A stretch of DNA of 64,000 bases, from NCBI GenBank assembly GCA_946807835.1, contig OX327710.1, positions 18,154,501 to 18,218,500 on the forward strand. Reading direction: 5' to 3'. This stretch comes from Ailanthus altissimus (lineage: Eukaryota > Streptophyta > Magnoliopsida > Sapindales > Simaroubaceae). The position numbers were made by a program, and so were the translations under genes. Positions 25,846 through 35,080 of this stretch are shown one piece after another (the first letter of the stretch is position 1; each line of letters begins with the position of its first letter). Below the pieces are notes generated by a model. That model was not told the origin of the DNA, ran no database searches, and saw only the letters and a program-made list of their open reading frames with translations.

Positions 25846-27125
25846 TGCATTGCAAAATTGGTCGTCCTAATTGAGTAAGGGTTGAAAAGTTCTAACTGAT
25901 GAGTTGATTAGAAAAAGCACCAAGATAGGATTTCCCTAATCTCCAAGTTTCAACACAAGGAACAAGAATATTAAACAAAGAGCAAAAGCCAATTTTAAAG
26001 TATGATTGTCGCTGTGATAATTAATTGCTGGTCATCAGACAAATACGACTTGCTTTGCAATGCATACTTTTTCTTTCATCTCATTATTTGATATTTAGAT
26101 TCATATTTATCAATCTTTTCCTTCAATGCTTTTGCCTCGCTGTGATTCAGTACTTCTGCAACAGAATTCAGAAATATTCCATTCAACTAGCAAGTATGAT
26201 TGTCGCTGTCGAGGAAAAAGAATCTGTATACATTGTATCCAGATAACTGGAAAGTGGCTATCAAGTACTAACGAAAATGGAGGAGAAAATTCAGGTATTC
26301 ACACTTTAATTGCAGACAAGTCCTTCTCAATCATATCCTGCTCCCGCTCAGCATGTATAAAGTCCTGATTATGGTACTCGATGTGAAATTGAAGAACTGT
26401 AAAAGCAAATAAAATAAATTAAAACCTTCTATTTGTTGTTGAAAAATGAAGTAAACGATACCTTATTTTGCCAAATTTGATGTCGTCTCCTTATCTTTCA
26501 ATAAAATGTTGATCCTTATCCCTCTAAATTCGGTAATCCTCTGGCGGCTGCAATAATAATTCATGACAATTAGAATGAGATTAGAACTAAAAAATTGCTT
26601 TGAAGACTTTAGGATATAAATATGAGGGTATCTTGTTCACATTTCACATATCAAAATCAGACATGGATATCTCAACTCAAGACTATCTCTGAGTGCTTGT
26701 GAAGACCATATTTAATTTAACAAATTCGACATCATGAACACAATTATTCCCACAAAAGTAGTGTAATTATTTGACAAAAATTAGTCAGATGAAAATTGAA
26801 ACTAAATCAATGTTGAAAAAAATAATAAGAAAACGAATTGAGACAGAATAGCTGGAAAATATTCTAACTCAAACTGCAGGATGTTATAGCTTAGAATTTA
26901 GAAGGAAAATTAACATATTCATTTTTATGTGAAAGAATATATGGTTGATGTGATTGGATATTAAAAATATTAAAACATTGTTGCTTATTTCTTTCTATAA
27001 TATAATATGGAACTTAGATTCATAATTTTTCCTTTCTTTTTTTTGGGGTTTCTACTTCTTAACTAGAATTACAAATAAGAAATAACAAATAAACTAACGA
27101 AAAAAAATGCAAGAGAAGAAATTAG
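25846..27125. other. Spacer between chaperonin relic and CNL 3' end
   Basis: No supported gene. It should include the 3' UTR of the CNL gene on the minus strand. The open frames at 26025-26368 show no recognisable family. Confidence 0.5.
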
Positions 27126-28491
27126 CTATGGTCGATTGTAATTACCCTGTATGAATTGAAGACCGCTCTTTTGGACATACAATGCGATTCGTATCTTTTC
27201 GTGAATCCTACTCCTTATTAATTTTCTGAAGATAAGAGGGATGTCAGATCTGTTAGGCCAGTCCTCTATGCCACTTTGTTTTGAAATACCACTTCTCTCA
27301 ATCAGCAAAGTTTGCAGTGCTGGTCCCTGAAGAATGTAGTTGGGCAGCGCTTTTAATTTGCTGCAGCCATAAATCCCCAACCAAGAAAGACGGGGCATGA
27401 TTCTCATGTCTTTTTCTCCATCGTCATCCCACTCTTCCAATACATCCATATCCATGATAAAAAGCCCTCGCAGATTGGGAAAGAGAATAGTTGATGAAGA
27501 TGAAGATGAAGATGATCCACCGTGGCCTTCTATTCCCAGAAATTCGTTACCCAACTTTTTTACACTGTCCATGCTCTTTATATGGAGCATTTCCAGCGAT
27601 GGCAATTTTCCCAAAGGAGGCAAATGCTTACAATTCCTGCTGTCAGTGAGATTTAAGTGTCTCAGATTGGTTAACGACATAATCCAATTGAAGGAAAAGG
27701 TGCTGCCTCTGTATCCAATTATTGCTAACTTCTTCAAATGTGGAGGTGATTGAAAGGTTTCCAGAAGTAGTTCATCGTCCTGATTCTTTCTTCCCTCTTC
27801 GACGTGCCTAGTGAAATCTAGCTCCAAAGCATCCAAGTTTTTCATATTCTCAAGTTGTAATCTCTGAGGTGCCTCAGCCATAAACTCTGACACATTTCCC
27901 AGCCCTGTTATCGTACAATCTCCAAAGAGATTAAGATTTTTCAAAGCTTCGAGTTTGCATGCTTTGCTTTCATGAACACCTCCACCCACAACAAATACTT
28001 TTAATGTCCGGAGATGGATTAATCTCTTAATCCCCGCTGGCATATAGCTTAAGGATGTACATCCACCATTTAACAAATGCCTCAAGTTTATTAACTTTCC
28101 TATTCCTTGTGGCAATTCTTTAAGACAACCGCAACCAGAAATGTCTAAAGTTCGTAAATTATACAACTCGCACAATGTTTCAGGTAATTTTTCTACTTCC
28201 TGACCGGACAAATTAAGGTATGCCAAATGTATTAGTTTTTCTATTTCTTCCGGAATCTCTTTAACCAAATTTAGAATCCTTCCATTTACATCTAATACCC
28301 TCAAACATTTTAATTCAACAAATAACTTTGGTAGCACCTCACCAACAGATGAACAATCAACATCTTGACAATAAATAAAGAGGCTGCGCAATCTTTTAAC
28401 CTCACAAATGGAGACAGGAAATGAAGCCCCTCCTCTAAGCATTAACCTAGAATGACATACTGTATTGTGCAAGGAGGAGTTTATGTATGTT

Positions 28492-28496
28492 TCATC
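28492..28496. repeat. Target-site duplication TCATC, left copy (Copia-1)
   Basis: TCATC directly precedes the 5' LTR and recurs at 33444-33448 directly after the 3' LTR. The 5-bp size is typical of LTR element integration. Confidence 0.95.
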
Positions 28497-28895
28497 TGCT
28501 GGTAGCTGGCACCGTGTGCCAGCTACACACGGTGCCAGCAATTTTCCAGCAAGGTGGACAGCCAATTCTTGGCTGTCCACCATGCTAAACTCTCCCTATA
28601 AATGGGAGAGTTTAGCAATTCATTTTCATTGCAATTTAGAGAGAGTTTCTAAAGCTTTGAGAGAGTTTTTGAGTGATTTGAGAGAATTGGGTGTATTGGG
28701 GTTTTGGGTTGTAAGGCTAAAACACTACAATACTTGTATTCTCCATTTCTAATAGTAAGAGATTCTTCTGTCTTCGCCCGTGGACGTAGGCTAAAAGCCG
28801 AACCACGTAAACTTGTCTTTGTCTTATTTTATTTTCAATATTTTTCTCAATTTCGCTTTAGCTGCGACCCTGCATCACCCCTCAATTTCCCAACA
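28497..28895 (+). repeat. 5' LTR of Copia-1
   Basis: 399 bp, TGCTGGTAGC...TTTCCCAACA. The U3 region is made of perfect inverted repeats: 28502-28526 (11-bp arms), 28554-28580 (12-bp arms), 28583-28617 (14-bp arms). TATAAAT at 28597-28603 forms the loop of the third. It lacks 12 bp present in the 3' LTR. Confidence 0.96.
28597..28603 (+). promoter_or_regulatory. TATA box of Copia-1 5' LTR
   Basis: TATAAAT sits exactly between 14-bp perfect inverted-repeat arms (28583-28596 and 28604-28617). The copy in the 3' LTR is at 33145-33151. Confidence 0.8.
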
Positions 28896-28897
28896 AG

Positions 28898-28909
28898 TGG
28901 TATCAGAGC
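28898..28909 (+). other. Primer-binding site (initiator tRNA-Met)
   Basis: TGGTATCAGAGC starts two bases after the 5' LTR end and is the standard plant Copia minus-strand primer site. Confidence 0.92.
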
Positions 28910-29024
28910 TTCTGGTTGAAGGAGGTCACTATTCACGTATACAGTTACTGTTCATACGTACGGTTACTATTCACGTGAAACAGTGGGAGCCGATCCTAGC
29001 AGAAGTAGTTCGTGGTGAAAAGCA

Positions 29025-32000
29025 ATGGCGGCAAAGTACGAAGTTGAGAAGTTCAATGGAGGTAATTTTACATTGTGGAAAATGAAAATAAAGGCGATTT
29101 TAAGAAAAAATAAGTGCTTAGAAGCGATTGATGAAAGGCCCGCTGGTATCACTGATGATATCAAGTGGAATGAGATTGACGGTAATGCAGTTGCTGATCT
29201 GCATCTAGCACTTACTGATAACGTGCTATCTAGTGTAGCGGAAAAGAAGATAGCAAAAGAGATCTGGGATACTCTCATTAAATTGTATGAGGCTAAATCT
29301 CTGCACAACAAGATCTTCTTAAAAAGGAGATTGTACACTCTTCGAATGACAGAATCCACTTCAGTGACGGAGCACATCAACACATTAAATACTCTATTTT
29401 CCCAACTCACTTCCTTGGGGCATAAAATAGAGGCAGGTGAACGTGCAGAGATTCTACTTCAAAGCCTACCAGATTCGTATGATCAACTCATCATCAACTT
29501 GACGAATAATATCCTATCGGACTTCTTAGTCTTCGATGATGTTACAGCTGCTGTACTGGGAGAAGAACGAAGACGGAAAAATAAAGAAGACAAACAGGAA
29601 TGTTCGCAGCAAGCAGAAGCTTTGACAATGATGAGAGGTAGATCAATAGAACGTGGCCCCAGTGGGAGTCAAAATCATGGTAGACCAAAATCCAGAAGTA
29701 AGAAGAACGTCAAGTGCTACCATTGTGGCAAGAAAGGCCATCTGAAGAAGGATTGTTGGGGATTGAAGAAAAGTGTAGAGGACAAACCGCAAGGGAATAT
29801 TGCAAGCACCTCAGATGATGGTGAAATTTTATACAGCGAGGCAGCAACAGTTGTTGAAAGCAGAAAACGGTTCTCTGATGTATGGCTCATGGATTCTGGA
29901 GCTACATGGCACATGACCTCTAAAAGAGAATGATTCCATCAATATGAACCTATCTCTGGAGGATCTGTATATATGGGGGACGATCATGCTTTAGAAATTG
30001 CTGGAGTAGGATCCATCAAGATGAAGATGTACGATGGTACTGTTCGTATTATCCAGGAGGTGCGACATGTGAAAGGCCTCAAGAAGAATCTTTTGTCATT
30101 GGGACAATTAGATAACACTGGGTGTAAGACCCAAATTGAAAATGGGATAATGAAAATTCTCAAAGGCGTGCTTGTAGTAATGAAGGCAGAAAAGGTTGCT
30201 GCAAATTTGTACATGCTTAATGGAGAAACACTGCAGGAAGGAGATGCATCTGTTGCATCAACTAGTTCAGCAGAAGAGTCAACGATAATGTGGCATCGCA
30301 AACTGGGCCATATGTCAGAACGAGGTTTGAAGATTCTCTCTGATCAAAATTTACTTCTTGGGCTCAAATCGGTTCATTTACCTTTCTGTGAGCACTGTGT
30401 CACAAGTAAGCAGCACAGATTAAAGTTCAGCACATCCAGTTCTAGAAGTAAAGAAATTCTAGAATTGATCCACTCTGATGTTTGGCAAGCACCGATGATG
30501 TCCTTAGGAGGAGCGAGATATTTTGTGTCATTCATAGATGATTACTCCAGGAGATGTTGGGTGTATCCAATCAAGAAGAAGTCATATGTGTTTGAAGCTT
30601 TCAAAATATTCAGAGCGCGTGTAGAACTTGAATCAGAAAAGAAGATCAAGTGTTTAAGGACAGATAATGGAGGAGAATATACTGGTGAGGATTTTATTGC
30701 ATTCTGTCAACAAGAAGGCATCAAGCGGCAATTCAGCACAGCTTACACGCCTCAGCAGAATGGAGTAGCAGAGCGGATGAACAGAACCTTGTTGGAGAGA
30801 ACAAGAGCTATGTTGAGAACTGCAGGTTTAGCCAAGACATTTTGGGCAGAAGCAGTCAAAACCGCCTGTTATGTGGTAAATCGGTCACCATCAACAGCAA
30901 TCGAGTTGAAGACACCGATGGAGATGTGGACTGGAAAACCAGTTGATTATTCTCACCTTCATACATTTGGAAGTCCTGTGTACGTGATGTATAATCCCCA
31001 AGAAACAACGAAGCTGGATCCAAAATCCAGAAAATGCCTTTTCTTGAGATATGCTGATGGAGTCAAGGGGTATCGCCTGTGGGATCCCACTACCCACAAG
31101 GTCGTCATCAGCAGAGATGTGATATTTGCAGAAGATAAACTGCAAAGGAATAATAAAGATGATAGCACAGTGAAGGAAAATCCAGATACTACAATGGTAC
31201 AAATGGAAAATAATCAAGTACAAGAAGATTCAGATTCTCCTGAAGCAGCACCAGGGCACGAAGAACAAGAACCAGCAGAGTCTGAGGCTACAGATGATCG
31301 TCGATCAACTCGTGAGAGACGACCACCAGCGTGGCACTCGGAGTATGTCATGGAGGCTCATGTTGCATACTGCCTTCTAACAGAGGATGGAGAGCCAACA
31401 ACTTTCCAGGAGGCTTCTAAAAGTCAAGAAGTTTCTCTATGGATGACAGCAATGCAAGAAGAGATTGAAGCTTTGCATAAGAACAAAACATGGGAGCTGG
31501 TTGCACTGCCACGTGGAAGAAAAGCCATTGGAAACAAATGGGTCTACAAGATCAAACGGGATGGCAATGACCAAGTAGAGCGGTATCGTGCGAGATTGGT
31601 GGTGAAAGGTTATGCTCAGAAAGAAGGTATTGACTTTAATGAGATATTTTCCCCTGTGGTTTGACTCACGACAGTCAGAATAGTCTTGGCAATGTGTGCT
31701 ACATTTGACTTACATCTAGAACAGCTAGATGTGAAGACAACTTTTCTTCATGGAGAATTTGAAGAAGAAATTTATATGCTCCAACCAGAAGGTTTTAAAG
31801 AAGAAGGAAAAGAGAACTTGGTTTGCAGGTTGAACAAATCTTTGTACGGTCTCAAACAGGCGCCGAGGTGTTGGTACAAGAGATTTGATTCCTATATCAT
31901 CAGCCTTGGATACAACAGACTTAGTTCAGACCATTGTACATACTACAAAAGGTTTGAAGATGATAATGATTTCATTATTTTACTGTTGTACGTAGATGAC

Positions 32001-32954
32001 ATGTTGGTGGCAGGCCCCAACAAAGATCGAGTCCAAGAATTAAAGGCACAGTTGGCTAGGGAATTTGATATGAAGGACTTGGGACCAGCAAACAAGATTC
32101 TAGGGATGCAAATTCACCGAGACAGAAATAACAGGAAGATTTGGCTTTCTCAGAAGAACTACTTAAAGAAAATCTTGTGGCGCTTCAACATGCAAGATTG
32201 TAAGCCAATTAGTACCCCACTCCCTGTTAATTTCAAGTTATCCTCTAAGATGTGTCCTAGCAAAGAAGCAGAGAGGAATGAGATGTCTCGAGTACCGTAT
32301 GCATCAGCAGTGGGAAGTTTAATGTTCGCTATGATTTGTACCAGACCAGACATTGCACAAGCAGTGGGAGCAGTTAGTAGATACGTGGCGAATCCTGGTA
32401 GAGAGCATTGGGGTTGTGTCAGGAGGATCCTTAGATACATTAAGGGTACCTCAGATGTTGCTTTATGTTACGGAGGATCAGATTTTATTGTTAAGGGCTA
32501 TGTGGATTCAGATTTTGCAGGAGATCTTGATAAAAGAAAATCCACTACTGGCTATGTGTTTAAACTTGCAGAAGGAGCTGTAAGCTGGGTTTCGAAACTG
32601 CAAACTGTTGTGGCATTATCTACTACAGAAGCAGAATACATGGCAGCTACACAAGCTTGCAAGGAAGCAATTTGGATACAAAGATTACTGGAGGAGCTCG
32701 GGCACAAGCAAGAGAAAGTTGAATTGTTTTGTGACAGTCAGAGTGCCTTGCACATTGCAAGGAATTCAGCTTTTCATTCAAGAACGAAGCACATAGGTGT
32801 TCAATATCACTTTGTTCGTGAAGTGGTAGAAGATGGAAGTGTGGATATGAAAAAAATTCATACAGATGATAACCTTGCAGATGTGATGACCAAGCCCATC
32901 AATACCAACAAGTTTGTATGGTGTAGATCCTTGCATGGCCTAGCAGACACGTAG
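29025..32954 (+). pseudogene. Copia-1 gag-pol, one frame with two in-frame stops
   Basis: A single frame of 1310 codons, interrupted only by TGA at 29931-29933 and TGA at 31662-31664. Gag: N-terminal MAAKYEVEKFNGGNFTLWK, then a zinc knuckle CYHCGKKGHLKKDC (about 29715). Protease: DSGATWHM just before the first stop. Integrase: H..H..C..C zinc region (HRKLGHMS..CEHC), then D,D-35-E core residues in HSDVW, LRTDNGGEY and QNGVAERMN. Reverse transcriptase: NKWVYKIK..RYRARLVVKGY, second stop, LDVKTTFLHGE, active site YVDDML. RNase H: STTEAEYMAA and DSQSALHIA. Both stops are TGA with no shift, consistent with point decay after a recent insertion. Mobility would need help in trans. Confidence 0.95.
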
Positions 32955-33020
32955 GCAACATGGCATTGGCGAAGAAGAAAGAATGGTGTGGAGAATTGAT
33001 TGATTCTCAATCAAATCTCC

Positions 33021-33032
33021 AAGTGGGAGAAA
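33021..33032 (+). other. Polypurine tract of Copia-1
   Basis: AAGTGGGAGAAA lies immediately before the 3' LTR, the plus-strand primer site expected for this class. Confidence 0.85.
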
Positions 33033-33443
33033 TGCTGGTAGCTGGCACCGTGTGCCAGCTACACAATTGCTGGCACACGGTGCCAGCAATTTTCCAGCAA
33101 GGTGGACAGCCAATTCTTGGCTGTCCACCATGCTAAACTCTCCCTATAAATGGGAGAGTTTAGCAATTCATTTTCATTGCAATTTAGAGAGAGTTTCTAA
33201 AGCTTTGAGAGAGTTTTTGAGTGATTTGAGAGAATTGGGTGTATTGGGGTTTTGGGTTGTAAGGCTAAAACACTACAATACTTGTATTCTCCATTTCTAA
33301 TAGTAAGAGATTCTTCTGTCTTCGCCCGTGGACGTAGGCTAAAAGCCGAATCACGTAAACTTGTCTTTGTCTTATTTTATTTTCATTATTTTTCTCAATT
33401 TCGCTTTAGCTGCGACCCTGCATCACCCCTCAATTTCCCAACA
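33033..33443 (+). repeat. 3' LTR of Copia-1
   Basis: 411 bp. It keeps both arms of a second hairpin (AATTGCTGGCAC 33065-33076, loop ACG, GTGCCAGCAATT 33080-33091) of which the 5' LTR has lost one. TATAAAT is at 33145-33151. Transcription from here would run antisense into the CNL-1 NB-ARC and coiled-coil exon. Confidence 0.96.
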
Positions 33444-33448
33444 TCATC
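33444..33448. repeat. Target-site duplication TCATC, right copy (Copia-1)
   Basis: Matches 28492-28496. Together they mark the exact insertion point in the CNL-1 coding frame. Confidence 0.95.
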
Positions 33449-34380
33449 ACGACCTTTGGTTTCTATCATAAAACACTCATTCTTACTTAAAAATTGCGCA
33501 AAGTCATGTACTATATCATGCATCTTGCACGATATGATATTGTTATCATCATCTTTTTCAAAATTTTGAAAGAAAGAGTGTCTAACTAAGATATCAAAAT
33601 ATTCTTGACCAATTTGCTCCATCTCCTCTTTTTCTTTCACACTAAGGTAACCTTGAGCCATCCATAACCTAATCAATTCATCTTTTTCTATGCTGTAGCC
33701 TTTAGGAAAGACTGCACAATATGAAAAGCATCTTTTCACCGTAGAGGGCAAATTATTATAACTCAAAAGTAGATGGGCAACAAGACCTTTCTTAAACTCT
33801 TCTAACTTCCACGTCTCACTATCTAAGACGCTTTCCCACTCTTGTCTAGTTCTTTTGAAGAGTAAAAGACTTCCAATAGTTTTTGCAGCAAGAGGCAAGC
33901 CCTTGCACTTACCTACAATTTTTCTACCAATATTTTCCAGTTGTTCACACTCTGAAGGAGGCCTGCCAGAAAATGCAAATCGTTTGAACAACAACCAACA
34001 TTGCTCTTCAACAAGTTGTTCGAGGAGGATAGTGTCAGTTGCTCCCATCACGCGAGCAACTGTCTCATTACGTGTAGTGATCAAAATTTTACTTCCAGGG
34101 AAACCATTTTTTAGACAATAATAAAATGGTTCCCATGTATTGAAATCTTCATTCCACACATCATCTAAAACAAGAAGAAATTTCTTTCCTGTAATTAATT
34201 CTTGAATATGTTTCAGAAGAGAATTGAATTCATTTAAATTAGGAGCAGAACCTTCTAGCTCCTCAATGATTGCTCTAGCTATACTTAGCTGATCAAAAGG
34301 GTCTGATACACACACCCATATGGTTTTCTCAAAACTTATTTTCACCTTATCATTATTATAGGCAAGTTGAGCAAGGTATG

Positions 34381-34402
34381 TCTTCCCAATGCCCCCCATC
34401 CC
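34381..34402 (-). promoter_or_regulatory. Probable miR482/2118 target site in CNL-1 P-loop
   Basis: The plus strand here reads TCTTCCCAATGCCCCCCATC plus CC. From memory this differs from a miR482-type guide (TCTTCCCTATGCCTCCCATT plus CC) at three positions. Known biology: miR482/2118 pairs with P-loop codons of CNL mRNAs and triggers phased siRNAs. The matching stretch in CNL-2 (near 51010-51031) has about five mismatches and is weaker. Confidence 0.55.
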
Positions 34403-34723
34403 TACAACTGAGATGATATGGAGGCCGCCTTTTTCTGCTCCATCCCCACACAACTTACTTATAAGTGCATTCTTCTCATCATTTCTACCACATATCTCAG
34501 ACTCATCAATTAAGTAGGTACTTTGTACTCGTTTCAATTTCTCAATACTCTTAACTTCATTCACATTAAAATTAAACATCTCCTTTTGTTTGACAATACC
34601 ATCTAGCTTTTGATTGATCTGTTTTATCCTAAGAGCAATGTCACGCCGTAGAACTACTTCTTTGAAACCAAAGCAAGAGGCAGCTGGAAAGGAGAGACAT
34701 ACCTTCAGCAGACTAAGAAGAGA

Positions 34724-34810
34724 ATTCTCAGCTTCAACTCCCTCGATTTGCACATTCTCAGAGCCCGCTCCCTGGATTCGCGCATTCTCAACTTCAACTC
34801 CCTCCATTCG
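34724..34810 (-). repeat. 30-bp intragenic minisatellite in CNL-1
   Basis: Nearly three units begin ATTCTCA at 34724, 34754 and 34784, each coding about 10 residues of the pattern EN..I.G.. in the linker between coiled coil and NB-ARC. CNL-2 lacks this expansion. Confidence 0.75.
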
Positions 34811-35080
34811 TAGCTTCAGCCTCGCAGTGATCCACTCTTCTAACACATCTTCCATGTCGTAAGATGCGTCTTTGAGCTGATCCAGCCAAAGCCTAACACT
34901 TTCCTCCTTCACTTGTCTCTGCTCTGCATCACTCAGCACAGCTTGAATGGCTTGAAAATTGCTGGTAAGCATTTTCACTTCTTGGTCTACACCCACAACG
35001 AGCTTCACCTGTGCCTTTATCTCTTCAGCAGCGACTGATTTCAGCTGCTTCAAGATAGGGGAAACGATCGCATCAACCAT

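Larger units (their letters stand above)
28497..33443 (+). mobile_element. Full-length Ty1/Copia retrotransposon (Copia-1) inside CNL-1
   Basis: 4947 bp: 5' LTR 28497-28895 (399 bp), PBS TGGTATCAGAGC 28898-28909 (initiator tRNA-Met type), gag-pol 29025-32954, polypurine tract AAGTGGGAGAA from 33021, 3' LTR 33033-33443 (411 bp). LTRs begin TG and end CA, and a TCATC duplication flanks the element. I see two substitutions between the LTRs plus a 12-bp gap, so insertion was recent. Integrase before RT defines Copia; the organisation is Tnt1-like. It lies antisense to the CNL gene. Confidence 0.97.
27126..35080 (-). pseudogene. CC-NBS-LRR immune receptor (CNL-1) disrupted by a Copia insertion
   Basis: The minus-strand reading frame runs from the ATG at 35080 to 33444, then resumes at 28491 and ends at 27126. 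Leaving out the Copia and one TSD copy gives 3003 nt, 1000 codons, all open. Domains: Rx-type coiled coil (1-90, with LWLDQLKDASYDMEDVLEEW), NB-ARC with P-loop GMGGIGKTY (about 226-234), RNBS-A, kinase-2 LLVLDDVW, RNBS-B GSKILITTRNE, GLPL (CKGLPLAAKT), RNBS-D RCFSYCAVFPKG and MHD (CKMHDIVHDF, near 518). Insertion falls at codon 546, directly between NB-ARC and the LRRs (547-1000). Known role: intracellular pathogen sensor. The Trp ending kinase-2 confirms CNL, not TNL. As it stands, the 5' part would end at a stop inside the LTR (33395) after 561 codons. A 30-bp minisatellite lies in the CC/NB linker. Confidence 0.93.

Noticed and set aside
24883..26368. Several small plus-strand frames between 24.9 and 26.4 kb
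   Set aside because: Those up to about 25.87 kb are antisense shadows of Cpn60-beta relic C, and the ones near 26.0-26.4 kb have no recognisable family.
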